Positions 1 through 10,155 of a stretch of 64,000 nt of DNA are shown here, one piece after another; position 1 is the first letter of the stretch, and every line of letters begins with the position of its first letter. Location of the stretch: contig NC_019904.1 of NCBI RefSeq assembly GCF_000325705.1, positions 318,001 through 382,000 of the forward strand. Direction: 5' to 3'. The notes under the pieces are model-generated. The model saw only the letters and a list, made by a program, of their open reading frames with translations. It did not search any database and was not told the DNA's origin. Origin of the DNA: Echinicola vietnamensis DSM 17526 (GTDB lineage: Bacteria > Bacteroidota > Bacteroidia > Cytophagales > Cyclobacteriaceae). Position numbers and translations under genes: made by a program.

Positions 1-307
1 TATTATCGGCCAATAGCTCTCTGATTTCTTCCTTGCTTTCGAGGGCGGCATTCTTACCTTTCTCGGGATTGGCACCTGCCCCGAGTCCTTCGGTCAGGTT
101 TGCACCAATCTGAAGCTTCAGTGGCACCGGGCTGCTTTTCAGCGCCTGGGCGTCTGTATTGACCACCACAAACTCCACATCCTTTATTCCTTGTCCAAAC
201 ATGTGGTTCACTGCATTGGAACCACCTCCTCCCACGCCTATCACCTTGATGATAGATTTGTGGTTTTTAGGAATATCAAATTTGTAATCTCTCATAATAT
301 CTGACAT
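1..307 (-). CDS. ftsZ: Cell division protein FtsZ, N-terminal part (runs off the window)
   Basis: Tubulin-like GTPase that forms the cytokinetic ring at midcell. Reading the minus strand from the ATG at 307 gives about 102 residues: a short basic leader, then the FtsZ Rossmann start with [15 protein letters not shown] and VVNTDAQAL, the glycine-rich nucleotide-binding strand and loop. The C-terminal part, with the tubulin signature loop, lies outside the window. A second in-frame ATG at 295 is also possible. It is the last gene of the dcw cluster seen here, 67 bp downstream of ftsA in the same direction, the usual order. Identification is secure although partial. Confidence 0.95.
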   Translation of the reverse strand, partial: MSDIMRDYKFDIPKNHKSIIKVIGVGGGGSNAVNHMFGQGIKDVEFVVVNTDAQALKSSPVPLKLQIGANLTEGLGAGANPEKGKNAALESKEEIRELLADN

Positions 308-374
308 TATTTCCTCAATTTTTGGTGAACTGTATTTCTATTTATCTTGGGTTACTACCGGTATTCCATTACCA

Positions 375-1676
375 TCAGTAGTTTTCCTCATCTCCTAAAT
401 CGTCTGTAATAAAATCCTTTAAGCGTCTGCGAATGCTGCCGAAGATGTCTTTCCCTGGCAGCTCGGCACGCTTATCCGGCTTTCCGGGCACCTGCCGCTG
501 ACGGTAAACGTCTTCACGGTCATCCAAGGCCTTAAAGCCTGCCAACACCAATCCTACCGTCGTGGCAAACATTGGGCTTTTCACTTCTTCTATCTTGGAT
601 TTGCCTAGGTGCTCATTCGGATAGCCGATCCGGGTATCCAATCCCGTCATGTATTCAAATAGCTGCCCTACTCCCTGCAGCTGGGAACCTCCTCCCGTCA
701 GCACGATGCCTCCGGCCAATTTCTTGTAAAGACCACTGGCCACGATCTCGGACTGCACCATCTCGATGATCTCTTCCATGCGGGCTTCAATGATATGCGC
801 CAAATTCTTGACGGAAATCTCTTTTGGCGGACGGTTTCGCAACCCAGGAATGGAAACTATCTCATTTGGATTGGCCTCTTCCGCTATGGCCCGACCAAAT
901 TTGGTCTTCAGCAATTCAGCTTGGTTTTGCATCACCATGCATCCTTCCTTGATATCAGAGGTAATGATATTGCCCCCAAAAGGAATGACGGCGGTATGAC
1001 GGATGATATTATCGTAGAAAATAGCTATGTCGGTCGTACCACCACCAATATCCACCAAACAACATCCCGCTTCCTTGTCCAAATCACTGAGAACGGAAAG
1101 TGAACTTGCCAATGGCTCCAGGATCAGGTCTTGGGAATGAAGATCTGCCCTTTTCACACATCGGTTGATATTGTTGATAGCTGTGGTCTGTGCGGTAATG
1201 ATGTGGAAATCTGCTTCCAAACGGGCGCCGGACATGCCCACTGGGTCTTTGATACCATCTTCATAATCCACCGTATAATCCTGAGGCATCACGTGAATAA
1301 TCGTATTTCCGGGAGGCACGACGATATTCTCCATATCATTGGAAAGGCGACGTACATCTTCGATGGTGATCTCATCATCCTTGGTGTTACGGATGATCAC
1401 CCCGTGATGGACCGAACTGCGGATATGCTGCCCTGCGATCCCCACAATGACCTCTCTAATATCCACTTCCGCCATATCAGAAGCTTCATTCACGGCCTTT
1501 TGAATCGCATTTACCGTCTTGTCAATATTGGTCACTATGCCCCGGATTACGCCATCCGATACGGCCTTGCCCATGCCAAGCACTTCTAGCTTTCCAAATT
1601 CGTTTTTGCGCCCGATGATCGCACAAATCTTCGTGGTGCCAATGTCCAGTCCTACGATTAATTTTTCAGTTTCCAT
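375..1676 (-). CDS. ftsA: Cell division protein FtsA
   Basis: Actin-like ATPase that anchors FtsZ to the inner membrane and recruits later divisome proteins. The 433 residues open with the phosphate-1 motif LDIGTTKI (about residues 10-17), followed by a SHS2/1C-type insertion, a second actin motif DIGGGTTDIA near residue 210 and an LTGGGSQL adenosine motif near 325-335. The C-terminus ends in a basic segment (GSIRRRLKDFI) that could form the amphipathic membrane helix typical of FtsA. Length is normal for the family. It starts at ATG 1676, 11 bp after the ftsQ stop, and precedes ftsZ. Confidence 0.96.
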   Translation of the reverse strand: METEKLIVGLDIGTTKICAIIGRKNEFGKLEVLGMGKAVSDGVIRGIVTNIDKTVNAIQKAVNEASDMAEVDIREVIVGIAGQHIRSSVHHGVIIRNTKDDEITIEDVRRLSNDMENIVVPPGNTIIHVMPQDYTVDYEDGIKDPVGMSGARLEADFHIITAQTTAINNINRCVKRADLHSQDLILEPLASSLSVLSDLDKEAGCCLVDIGGGTTDIAIFYDNIIRHTAVIPFGGNIITSDIKEGCMVMQNQAELLKTKFGRAIAEEANPNEIVSIPGLRNRPPKEISVKNLAHIIEARMEEIIEMVQSEIVASGLYKKLAGGIVLTGGGSQLQGVGQLFEYMTGLDTRIGYPNEHLGKSKIEEVKSPMFATTVGLVLAGFKALDDREDVYRQRQVPGKPDKRAELPGKDIFGSIRRRLKDFITDDLGDEENY

Positions 1677-1687
1677 AGCTATATCAA

Positions 1688-2452
1688 TTATTCACAAATG
1701 ATTTGATCCTTAAATTTCACGTTTACCCTCGAATAGGCATCCCAGCCCTTCTTGGGAATAATTTCTTCATAGAATAAATTTATTCGATCGAATTTATCCT
1801 CTATATCCACAGGTTTGCCGAACTCAATCTCCTGTCTACCGACCTGCTGAAACAAACTAATGTCTCCATTCCTATCTATTTCTAAGGAGGCTATCTGTGC
1901 ACTCCAAAAGTCACTCTCGTCAATAAAATGGATCATGTCCAAAAGCGATTGATGCTCCTTGCTCAAATCCTTTGCGGCCAGCAAGTCGTCCACGCCCTTC
2001 CCCGAGATGATCAATACCCGGGAGGTATAATGGGATGAGGTCGGTAGGATCAGGCCTTCTGCCGAAATGTACCCATCCGCAGCCAGCGGCCGGGTAATCC
2101 GTGCCATCGGCCGATATTGATCGATCGTCACCAGGACATCTCCCTTTAGGTCATTGTACACCTCCGCATTTTTCACAAAAGGGTGGCTCTCTACCTTTTC
2201 TTCCAGCTTACTCAACTGGATAGAGGCGAGCTTGGCGCCTTCCGATAGATTCGGAAATGTCTTCAGCAACATACTCTTTATCTCATCCTCCTCCACAAAG
2301 TACACATCACTGATGCCGTTGACCTTTACGGACAACCCATGGTAACTTCGCTCGGCTCCTTTTTTCTCCACAAAGCCAATAAACACGACCAACACCAGTA
2401 CCAAAGCGGTGAAAATGAATGATTGCTTTATTTTCAATTGCTTCAATCCCAT
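1688..2452 (-). CDS. ftsQ: Cell division protein FtsQ/DivIB
   Basis: Bitopic divisome protein linking the cytoplasmic ring to septal peptidoglycan synthesis. Of its 254 residues, a short basic N-terminus (KQLKIKQS) is followed by one membrane helix at about 11-29 (FIFTALVLVLVVFIGFV) and then a periplasmic region whose first part fits a POTRA-like domain. Primary sequence of this family is poorly conserved, so the call rests on topology, size and position between murC and ftsA. Its start codon overlaps the end of murC by 10 bp, which suggests translational coupling. No ddl gene lies between murC and ftsQ. Confidence 0.88.
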   Translation of the reverse strand: MGLKQLKIKQSFIFTALVLVLVVFIGFVEKKGAERSYHGLSVKVNGISDVYFVEEDEIKSMLLKTFPNLSEGAKLASIQLSKLEEKVESHPFVKNAEVYNDLKGDVLVTIDQYRPMARITRPLAADGYISAEGLILPTSSHYTSRVLIISGKGVDDLLAAKDLSKEHQSLLDMIHFIDESDFWSAQIASLEIDRNGDISLFQQVGRQEIEFGKPVDIEDKFDRINLFYEEIIPKKGWDAYSRVNVKFKDQIICE

Positions 2453-3840
2453 TGTGCTATCAGATTATTGATCGGCTCTACCAATCGATCGATATCTCCT
2501 GCGCCCAACGTTACCAATACGGCTGGACGCTGCTTGTCCAAATATCCCAGCAAATCTTCCTTCGAATGCAGGGATTTTTGGGGTGCACTGATCTTTTCCA
2601 GCAGCATCGCTGCATTTACCCCGTCAATTGGCAACTCCCTTGCTGGATAAATGTCCAGCAGAATCACCTCATCCGCCAAGGACAAGGCCTCGGAAAACCC
2701 GTCTGCAAAATCCCTTGTCCTGGTATACAGGTGCGGCTGAAATACTGCCGTAAGCTTTTGCTCCGGATACATGGCTTTCACCGACTTTAAAAAAGCCCGG
2801 ATTTCCTCCGGATGATGTGCATAATCATCAATGAAAACACCCTTTTCATCCTGGCGCTTGATCTCAAACCGCCGCTTTACTCCTTTGAAGGTCTCCAGCC
2901 CCTTACGAATGGCTTCCTCACTGACCCCAAAGTGCAGGGCGATGGAAACCGAGGCCAAGGCATTTTCCACATTGTGAAAGCCCGGAACCCTCAAAATCAA
3001 GCCTTTGAGGATTTTCTCCTCGCTGACATAATCAAACTCAAAAGAGGCGATACCCGCCTTGATATTTTCTGCCCTGACAGCTCCTTCTCCCAATCCATAT
3101 TGACGCAAAGTCAAACTGCCAAAATCATTCCTATTTAGCTTCTGAAGGGCATTTTTTTGAATAAACAATACCCCATCTTCTGGAAGCAAATCTATGTACT
3201 GTTCGAAGTTCCTTGTAAGCTCCTGAGCATCACCATAAATATCCAAATGGTCTGCATCCACACTGGTAACCACTGCTACATTCGGGTGTAACCGCAAAAA
3301 GGAACGGTCAAACTCATCTGCCTCTACCACTACGATGGGCTGCTCCTCATTTTCCTCATCATGTAGAATAAGGTTACTCTCATAGTTCTGGGTCAGCCCA
3401 CCCAAAAACGCTGCAATGTTCTTTCCGGCCGATTTCAGCATATGCGCCACCATGCTGGAAGTAGTGGTCTTGCCGTGTGTGCCTGCCACGCCAACCGTGT
3501 ACATTGTAGCGGTAATCATACCCAGCACTTCAGAGCGCTTTTTCAGGTCAAAACCTTCCTGTTGGAAGAAATTTAGCTGCACACTATCCTTCGGAATGGC
3601 CGGTGTCCATACGATCAGCACATGTTCTTTATCGCCCCTGATCGCCGATGGAATCGTCTCTAACGTATCCTCATAGGTAATCCGCATCCCTTCTTCTTCC
3701 AGTTTTCTGGTCAAAGGTGAGGGCGTCTTGTCATAACCGCTTACCGGGATACCGATGTGGTTAAACCACCGGGCAATGGCACTCATGCCAATCCCGCCGA
3801 TTCCCAGAAAATATACACTATGTAACTTATCCCAATTCAT
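2443..3840 (-). CDS. murC: UDP-N-acetylmuramate--L-alanine ligase MurC
   Basis: Cytoplasmic ATP-dependent ligase adding the first amino acid, L-alanine, to UDP-MurNAc. The 465 residues begin with the UDP-binding glycine motif FLGIGGIGMSAIA (about 11-23). The Mur ligase P-loop GTHGKTTTSSM is near 119-129, and central-domain motifs such as EADEFDRSF and DADHLDIYG follow. The C-terminal ligase domain has DDYAHHPEEIRA, characteristic of MurC. Length is typical. The ATG at 3840 overlaps the murG stop by 4 bp, and ftsQ follows with a 10-bp overlap, so all three are probably translated from one leftward message. Confidence 0.96.
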   Translation of the reverse strand: MNWDKLHSVYFLGIGGIGMSAIARWFNHIGIPVSGYDKTPSPLTRKLEEEGMRITYEDTLETIPSAIRGDKEHVLIVWTPAIPKDSVQLNFFQQEGFDLKKRSEVLGMITATMYTVGVAGTHGKTTTSSMVAHMLKSAGKNIAAFLGGLTQNYESNLILHDEENEEQPIVVVEADEFDRSFLRLHPNVAVVTSVDADHLDIYGDAQELTRNFEQYIDLLPEDGVLFIQKNALQKLNRNDFGSLTLRQYGLGEGAVRAENIKAGIASFEFDYVSEEKILKGLILRVPGFHNVENALASVSIALHFGVSEEAIRKGLETFKGVKRRFEIKRQDEKGVFIDDYAHHPEEIRAFLKSVKAMYPEQKLTAVFQPHLYTRTRDFADGFSEALSLADEVILLDIYPARELPIDGVNAAMLLEKISAPQKSLHSKEDLLGYLDKQRPAVLVTLGAGDIDRLVEPINNLIAQWD

Positions 3841-4949
3841 TTGATCAAAGTCTCCAATTGCTTTACGATTTCAAGGGCAGCATCTGGCTTGCCCATTTTC
3901 TTTATATTTTCACCAAGTCGATCCATTTGTTCAGGATCACTCATCAATTCATCCACTTGAGCAGCCAGTCCCGCTACTGCTTCATCATCGCGCAGCAGCA
4001 CCGCTGCATGTTGCTCGACACAGGCCAAGGCATTTTTCATCTGATGGTCCTCGGCCACATTGGGAGAGGGTATGAAGATCACCGGTTTGCCCACCAGGCT
4101 CAATTCGGACACCGACAAGGCTCCCGCCCTGGAAATCACCAGATCTGCCGCCGCATAGGCCAAGTCCATCTCCCGGATAAATGCCATCGCATGTACATGG
4201 CTTAGCTTGGCCGTAGCCAGCTTGGCCGTCATTTCTTCAAAATAAAACTTCCCGGTCTGCCAAAGGACCTGATAGCCTTGTGCTACCATGTGCTCCATGG
4301 AGGCCACCACCGCATCATTGATGGTTCTGGCTCCCAGGCTTCCTCCCAGCACCAAAATCACCGGCCGATCCTTACTCAGACCAAAGTGGGACCATGCCTC
4401 TTCCTTCTTGGAAGCCAATTCCAAGATGTCCTTCCGCACAGGATTTCCCGTAAAATGGATCCTGTCTGCCGGAAAAAACTTTTCCATTCCCGCGTAAGCC
4501 ACACAGAACGCTTGCGCCTTTTTTGCCAAGAGCTTATTGGTCAATCCTGCAAAGGAATTTTGCTCTTGTATCAGCGTAGGAATTCCCTGCTGCTGGGCCA
4601 CAAAAAGCAACGGCCCACTGGCATATCCGCCTACACCTACCACCGCATGTGGCTTAAAGCGCTTGATCAGCTTCTTGGCTTTGTTTATGCTGTCCCAAAG
4701 CTTAAAGGGAAAACTCAGGTTTTGCAAGGTTAGCCTCCGCTGAAGGCCCGCCACGGGCAAGCCCTCAATGGTATAACCTGCTTCTGGGACTTTTTGCATC
4801 TCCATCTTTCCCTCGGCACCGACGAAGAGGACTTCACTTTCCGGATACCGGGCAGTCCAAGCGTGGGCGATCGCAATGGCAGGATAAATATGTCCGCCAG
4901 TTCCCCCTCCACTGATCATGATTCGATATGTTTCCTTCGCTTCGCTCAA
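3837..4949 (-). CDS. murG: MurG, UDP-GlcNAc:lipid I N-acetylglucosaminyltransferase
   Basis: Membrane-associated GT28 enzyme that converts lipid I to lipid II by adding GlcNAc. The 370 residues show the first glycine loop SGGGTGGHIYPA (about 13-24), the second loop LGGSLGAR near 200, and the sugar-nucleotide binding region SRAGALSVSEL in the C-terminal half. The annotated start is a TTG at 4949. The next ATG, at 4919, would remove the first beta strand (YRIMISGG), so the TTG is preferred. It overlaps murC by 4 bp and follows ftsW by 8 bp, the standard dcw arrangement. Confidence 0.95.
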   Translation of the reverse strand: MSEAKETYRIMISGGGTGGHIYPAIAIAHAWTARYPESEVLFVGAEGKMEMQKVPEAGYTIEGLPVAGLQRRLTLQNLSFPFKLWDSINKAKKLIKRFKPHAVVGVGGYASGPLLFVAQQQGIPTLIQEQNSFAGLTNKLLAKKAQAFCVAYAGMEKFFPADRIHFTGNPVRKDILELASKKEEAWSHFGLSKDRPVILVLGGSLGARTINDAVVASMEHMVAQGYQVLWQTGKFYFEEMTAKLATAKLSHVHAMAFIREMDLAYAAADLVISRAGALSVSELSLVGKPVIFIPSPNVAEDHQMKNALACVEQHAAVLLRDDEAVAGLAAQVDELMSDPEQMDRLGENIKKMGKPDAALEIVKQLETLIK

Positions 4950-4957
4950 TACTTTTA

Positions 4958-6127
4958 TTACTGCGCCATCTGCATGGCATTTTTATTTCCTATATTCATT
5001 TCACCGGCAAAACCATCCTCATGGTCGCCACGGCTGACACTTAGGATAATTCCCAAGGACACTCCCGTAAACAACAGGGATGTTCCTCCCATGCTGAGCA
5101 AGGGCAACGGCTGACCGGTAATCGGCCCCAACCCTACGGCCACTGCCATATTGACCATGGCCTGTATTACCAGGGCAAAACTCAATCCCGCCGAGAGCAA
5201 TCCGCCAAAGGGCCGGTTGGAAATGGCCACCACGCGCATGCCCCGGTAGAGTAATGCCAAGTAGAGGAACAACACTACTCCTCCGCCGACCATCCCATAT
5301 TCTTCAATGATGATGGCATAGATAAAGTCAGAATATGGGTGGGGCAATGAATTGCGTTGCTCACTGTTTCCAGGACCTTTTCCTGCTACTCCACCCGTTG
5401 CAATCGCCATGTACGACTGCTGTGCCTGATAAGGAATGTCCTCTTCTGACATGAAATTTTCGATCCTTGAAAAGAACGTTCCGCCCCGCTGTCCCAAGAA
5501 TATCGCAGAGGTCAGCGCTAAAAACCCAATAAGGCACACGGCTATCAAAAACTTGACAGGAACCCGCCCGATAAACATCAGCAACAAACAAGTGCACAGC
5601 AGCATCACTGCCGTGGACATATTGGCCAAGCCGATCAGCAGGCAGATCATGCCTATCCAAATCATAACCGGAATAAAGGTCTTCTTAAAGTCCTGGATGT
5701 TCTTTTGCCGCTTGCCCAGCATCCCCGCCACCGCAGCGATCAAGGCCAATTTGGCCAAATCGGACGGCTGAAAGGCCTGATTGATGATGGGAATGGTCAA
5801 CCACCTGTTGGCGTCGTTTACATTGGAGCCAAACATATAGGTGAATGCCAGCAAAGGAACTGATATCCACAAAGCCATCAAGCTCAACTTCGAATAGTAC
5901 TTATAGGGCAATCGGTGTGCGCCCCACATCACCACCAAACTCAGCAGAACCAACGACGAATGCTTGATCAGGTAAGCTTCGGTGTTTCCCCCCATCCTGC
6001 GGTATGCCAATGATCCCGTGGCAGAATATACCACCAAGATGCTGATGATCGACAGCACCAACACAATCCCCCAAATGATGGGATCTCCCTTCAGGTTTTT
6101 ATCTATCCATGTTTTGACACTTGTCAT
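4958..6127 (-). CDS. ftsW: FtsW, SEDS-family septal peptidoglycan glycosyltransferase
   Basis: Polytopic inner-membrane SEDS protein that polymerises lipid II at the septum with its partner transpeptidase, here the ftsI product upstream. The 389 residues are almost wholly hydrophobic, with roughly ten membrane helices. Family motifs near the C-terminus include GGGVVLFLYLALLYRGMRV and GPITGQPLPLLSMGG, a hallmark of SEDS proteins. The extracellular loop carries GNSEQRNSLPHPYSDFIY, matching the conserved 'LP..HTDFIF' region. The ATG at 6127 overlaps the murD stop by 4 bp. Position between murD and murG is canonical. Confidence 0.95.
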   Translation of the reverse strand: MTSVKTWIDKNLKGDPIIWGIVLVLSIISILVVYSATGSLAYRRMGGNTEAYLIKHSSLVLLSLVVMWGAHRLPYKYYSKLSLMALWISVPLLAFTYMFGSNVNDANRWLTIPIINQAFQPSDLAKLALIAAVAGMLGKRQKNIQDFKKTFIPVMIWIGMICLLIGLANMSTAVMLLCTCLLLMFIGRVPVKFLIAVCLIGFLALTSAIFLGQRGGTFFSRIENFMSEEDIPYQAQQSYMAIATGGVAGKGPGNSEQRNSLPHPYSDFIYAIIIEEYGMVGGGVVLFLYLALLYRGMRVVAISNRPFGGLLSAGLSFALVIQAMVNMAVAVGLGPITGQPLPLLSMGGTSLLFTGVSLGIILSVSRGDHEDGFAGEMNIGNKNAMQMAQ

Positions 6128-7473
6128 AGGGCCTTTAACTTCAATTGCTTTACTGCTTCCTTAAACTGATCACCACGGTCTTCGTAGTTTTTGAACAAAT
6201 CAAAACTCGCACAGGCCGGGGACAATAACACCACATCTCCCTTGGCGCCTTTTTCAAGGCCCCACTGAACCGCAGCTGCCATTTCTTGCGTTTCCAAAAT
6301 CTCGGGAACCACTCCCTCGAAAGCCGTTTTTAACTTTTTATTATCCTTGCCAAGGCAGATCAGTACTTTGACATGATCTTTTACCACTGGCATTAACGTT
6401 TCGTAATCATTGCCTTTGTCCACCCCACCGGCGATCCATATCAGCGGTTCCTTAAAGGTGGAAAGTGCATAAACGGTCGCATCCACATTGGTGCCCTTAC
6501 TATCATTGATGAAGGTCACCCCTTCCAGCTCCCTTACCAGTTCCATCCGGTGCGGGGCATTTTTAAAATCCGCCAATCCTGCTTTCAATGCTTCCTCGCT
6601 TATCCCCGCCAATAAAGCAGCCGTGGATGCGCACATGACATTGAGCATATTGTGGTTTCCCTTCATGGCCATCTCGCGCTCCGGAATCGAAATCATGTGG
6701 TTCCGGAAATTGAGCTTCACCTCCGTACCGTTAAACAATCCGCCATCTTTTCCTATGGTCTCCAAGGAGATCTCATGGATTTTTGGACGGACATTTATTT
6801 GGCTCATTCCCTGCCAAGTATGCTGATCCTCTCGGTAATAGATAAAATCATCCTCCTCGTCCATTTGTTTCAGCAATCCTAACTTGGACTGGACATAATG
6901 ATCCATTTTATAATCATACCGATCCAAATGGTCCGGGGTAATATTGGTCAGCACAGCTACTTTCGGTTTCAAACTCCTGAACCCGTCTATTTGGAAGCTA
7001 CTGACCTCCAAGACCCACCAATCGTGATCTCCCTGAACCAGCTGACTTGCCCAGCTTTGGCCGACATTGCCGCCCAAACCGACATCCAGTCCCCCGGTTT
7101 TCATCAGGTGATAGGTCAGCATGGCCGTGGTGGTCTTTCCATTGGTACCGGTAATGGCGATGACCCTGCCCCGCGAGAACCCATAGGCAAATTCCAGTTC
7201 GTCAATGACGGGAATATCCTGCTCCATCGCGGCTTTTACCACCGGGTGGGAATAGGGAATCCCTGGACTCTTGATCATCTCGGGAAATCCCAACAACCTT
7301 TCTGCATCGTGGCCACCTTCTTCAAAATCGACCCCTGCATCCTCAAGCTGTTGCTTTCTATGTTCTTTTATGCTGCCTCCGTCTGAGACAAAAACCTCAT
7401 AGCCGTTCACCTTGGCCAGCAATGCTGCACCAATCCCACTTTCTCCTGCTCCTAAAATGGCTATTCTCTTCAT
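6124..7473 (-). CDS. murD: UDP-N-acetylmuramoyl-L-alanine--D-glutamate ligase MurD
   Basis: Cytoplasmic ligase adding D-glutamate to UDP-MurNAc-L-Ala. The 449 residues start with a Rossmann glycine motif ILGAGESGIGAAL, carry the Mur P-loop ITGTNGKTTTAML near 106-118, the central motif NITPDHLDRY, and the C-terminal FINDSKGTNVDAT region with the KGTN signature of MurD. Size is normal. It overlaps ftsW by 4 bp and lies 3 bp downstream of mraY, inside a continuous leftward operon with no room for separate promoters. Confidence 0.96.
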   Translation of the reverse strand: MKRIAILGAGESGIGAALLAKVNGYEVFVSDGGSIKEHRKQQLEDAGVDFEEGGHDAERLLGFPEMIKSPGIPYSHPVVKAAMEQDIPVIDELEFAYGFSRGRVIAITGTNGKTTTAMLTYHLMKTGGLDVGLGGNVGQSWASQLVQGDHDWWVLEVSSFQIDGFRSLKPKVAVLTNITPDHLDRYDYKMDHYVQSKLGLLKQMDEEDDFIYYREDQHTWQGMSQINVRPKIHEISLETIGKDGGLFNGTEVKLNFRNHMISIPEREMAMKGNHNMLNVMCASTAALLAGISEEALKAGLADFKNAPHRMELVRELEGVTFINDSKGTNVDATVYALSTFKEPLIWIAGGVDKGNDYETLMPVVKDHVKVLICLGKDNKKLKTAFEGVVPEILETQEMAAAVQWGLEKGAKGDVVLLSPACASFDLFKNYEDRGDQFKEAVKQLKLKAL

Positions 7474-7476
7474 GCG

Positions 7477-8688
7477 TTATCGTAATTTCAGTGTTGCCAA
7501 GGTGATGATGGCCAACAGAATTCCTACAATCCAAAAGCGGGTCACGATCTTTGATTCGGGAACACCACCCTTTTGATAATGATGGTGCAAGGGTGACATC
7601 CTAAAGATCCGCCTTCCTTCGCCATACTTCTTTTTGGTATACTTGAAATAGCTCACCTGCATGATCACAGACAGGTTTTCTATCACGAAAATTCCACATA
7701 ATACCGGGATCAACAGCTCTTTGCGCAAGGTCAAACACAGCACGGCGATCACCCCACCCAGCATCAAACTTCCCGTATCGCCCATAAACACCTGTGCCGG
7801 AAAGGAATTGTACCACAGAAATCCCACACAAGCCCCCAAGAAAGCGGCACAGAAAATCACCAGCTCACCGGAATTGGGAATGAACATCACATTCAGGTAT
7901 TGGGAGAAAATGGCATTACCACTGATATAGGCAAAAATGGCAATCGCCAAACCGATGATCGCAGACGTACCTGCTGCCAAACCGTCGATCCCATCGGTGA
8001 TATTGGCACCATTGGAAACAGCAGTGATGATAAATATCACCAGCAGGATATAGAGGTAAGGTGTCACATCATCCCCCAAAAAGCCCAAGAATTGCTCATA
8101 ATTGAGCTCATTGTTCTTCATAAAAGGGATGGTGGTCTTCATGGCTTTTACATCCTCAAATGCCGGAGTCTCCACGACGCCTTCTTCGATGGAAACCGGG
8201 TTTTGGAATTCCCTTACCACCACGTCTTCGTGAAAGTATAAAGTGGCTCCCACGATGATCCCAATACCGATCTGGCCGATAATCTTGAATTTGCCCGCCA
8301 GTCCTTCTTTGTTTTTTCGAAATACCTTGATGAAATCGTCCAGAAAACCTATGCCTCCCAACCAGATCACGGTGACCAGCAGCAAGATGATATAGATATT
8401 GTACACATCAGCAAACAGCAAGGTGGGCAAGGTAATCGCCGCAATCATCATCAGCCCGCCCATGGTAGGCGTTCCTTTTTTCTCGCTTTGTCCTTCCAGC
8501 CCCAAGTCCCGAACTGTTTCACCAATTTGCTTCCTTCGGATCCAATCGATCATGCTCTTACCAAAGGTGATCGTTATGATCAATGAAAACATCGCTGCCA
8601 TCCCCGCCCGGAAGGAAATGTACCTAAACACCCCCGCCCCCGGAAAGTCATATGCACTGTCGATATAATCAAAAAGATGGTAAAGCAT
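7477..8688 (-). CDS. mraY: MraY, phospho-MurNAc-pentapeptide translocase
   Basis: Inner-membrane enzyme that transfers phospho-MurNAc-pentapeptide to undecaprenyl phosphate, forming lipid I. At 403 residues it is about 40 longer than the common size of around 360. Motifs seen are [10 protein letters not shown] (near 70-80), FLDDFIKV near 115, [15 protein letters not shown] near 220-235 and [12 protein letters not shown] near the C-terminus. The extra length is a mostly hydrophilic segment at roughly 150-195 (from VVREFQNP to NYEQFLGF) between two membrane helices. I believe similar insertions occur in other Bacteroidota MraY, but I have not checked. murE ends 3 bp upstream, so murF is absent from its usual place. 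Confidence 0.96.
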   Translation of the reverse strand: MLYHLFDYIDSAYDFPGAGVFRYISFRAGMAAMFSLIITITFGKSMIDWIRRKQIGETVRDLGLEGQSEKKGTPTMGGLMMIAAITLPTLLFADVYNIYIILLLVTVIWLGGIGFLDDFIKVFRKNKEGLAGKFKIIGQIGIGIIVGATLYFHEDVVVREFQNPVSIEEGVVETPAFEDVKAMKTTIPFMKNNELNYEQFLGFLGDDVTPYLYILLVIFIITAVSNGANITDGIDGLAAGTSAIIGLAIAIFAYISGNAIFSQYLNVMFIPNSGELVIFCAAFLGACVGFLWYNSFPAQVFMGDTGSLMLGGVIAVLCLTLRKELLIPVLCGIFVIENLSVIMQVSYFKYTKKKYGEGRRIFRMSPLHHHYQKGGVPESKIVTRFWIVGILLAIITLATLKLR

Positions 8689-8691
8689 GCG

Positions 8692-10155
8692 TTATTTTGT
8701 ATGTATCAATTCCATTAATTCCTTTACAATTTTCAGATCGTCAAAAGGATGCTTTACCCCTTTGATTTCCTGATAGGTTTCGTGACCCTTTCCGGCCACT
8801 AAGATGATATCCCCCTTTTCGGCCATGACACAGGCCGTTTTGATGGCTTCCTTCCGATCCGCGATCACCACGGTCTTTTTGTAAGCCACAGGATTGACGC
8901 CCGTCTCCATATCCCGAAGGATTTCCATCGGATCCTCATCCCGGGGATTATCAGAGGTCAGCACTACCTTATCGCTCATATCAGTGGCGATCTTAGCCAT
9001 GACAGGACGTTTGGCCTTGTCACGGTTGCCGCCACAGCCAACGACGGTAATCACCTTTTCGCCTCCAGTACGCACTCCCTGGATGGTCTTGAGCACATTC
9101 TCCAAGGCATCAGGGGTATGGGCATAATCCACTATCGCCGTGATTCCTTCCACATGCAACTGGTCAAACCTCCCTTGGGCCCCTTTGATACTGGAAAGCT
9201 GCATCAGCACCTCTTCTTCCTCTTCTCCCAGCAATAGCGCCACGCCCAGCACACTGGTAATGTTATAGGCATTAAACTCCCCGATCATCCTGAACCATGC
9301 CTGACGGCCATTGAGGTCCAGCTCCAGCCCTTGCAAGGTATTGCTGAGCACCTTGGCCTTAAAATCCGTAGGATATTTCAAGCCGAAAGTACGTTTGCTG
9401 GCCTTGGTATTTTGCATCATCACCATCCCCCGCTTGTCGTCGGCATTAACCAAGGCAAAAGCACCTTTGGGAAGCTCATCAAACAGCTTCTTCTTGGCCT
9501 TTATGTATTCGTCAAATGTACCATGATAGTCCAAATGATCATGGGAAATATTGGTAAAGACTGCCCCGGACAGCTGTAAGCCGGCCATCCGCTCTTGCAC
9601 GATGGCATGGGAGCTCGCCTCCATAAAGCAATGCGTACACCCTTCCGCTACCATTTTGGCCATGAGCCTGTTGATCGCCACACTGTCCGGCGTCGTATGG
9701 GTCGCGGCAATGACCTCGTCATTGATTTTGTTCTCCACGGTACTGAGCATGCCCACCATGTAGCCCAACTCCATAAACAGCCTGTGCAAAAGCGTCACGC
9801 AGGTGGTCTTGCCATTGGTACCTGTTACAGCGACGACTTTTAACTGGGCAGAAGGATGGTCAAAGAAGTTGGATGCCATGATGCCCAAAGCCTTGGCGGA
9901 ATCCACCACTTGGACATAGGTAATGCCTTTAGGCAATTCCCCCGGCAATGCCTCACAGACAATGGCCTTGGCTCCACTGGCGATCGCCTTATCGATATAG
10001 GCATGCCCATCCACTTGTGTGCCTTTGGTGGCCACGAAAACATCACCTTCTTCCACCTTTCGGCTGTCAAAGACAATATCCTTCACCGCCACTTCCATAT
10101 CACCGGTAGTGGATGTCAAGGATACGTTGTACAATATGTCCTTCAAGGTCTTCAT
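8692..10155 (-). CDS. murE: UDP-MurNAc-L-alanyl-D-glutamate--2,6-diaminopimelate ligase MurE
   Basis: Cytoplasmic ligase adding the third stem-peptide residue. The 487 residues contain the P-loop VTGTNGKTTCVTLL near 106-119, HTTPDSVAIN for UDP-sugar binding, ISHDHLDYHGT, and the DNPRDEDP motif near 398-405. The DNPR tetrad is the known meso-diaminopimelate recognition motif, so the peptidoglycan is predicted to be DAP type rather than lysine type (established for the family; inferred here). It overlaps the ftsI stop by 1 bp and is followed 3 bp later by mraY, skipping murF. Confidence 0.96.
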   Translation of the reverse strand: MKTLKDILYNVSLTSTTGDMEVAVKDIVFDSRKVEEGDVFVATKGTQVDGHAYIDKAIASGAKAIVCEALPGELPKGITYVQVVDSAKALGIMASNFFDHPSAQLKVVAVTGTNGKTTCVTLLHRLFMELGYMVGMLSTVENKINDEVIAATHTTPDSVAINRLMAKMVAEGCTHCFMEASSHAIVQERMAGLQLSGAVFTNISHDHLDYHGTFDEYIKAKKKLFDELPKGAFALVNADDKRGMVMMQNTKASKRTFGLKYPTDFKAKVLSNTLQGLELDLNGRQAWFRMIGEFNAYNITSVLGVALLLGEEEEEVLMQLSSIKGAQGRFDQLHVEGITAIVDYAHTPDALENVLKTIQGVRTGGEKVITVVGCGGNRDKAKRPVMAKIATDMSDKVVLTSDNPRDEDPMEILRDMETGVNPVAYKKTVVIADRKEAIKTACVMAEKGDIILVAGKGHETYQEIKGVKHPFDDLKIVKELMELIHTK

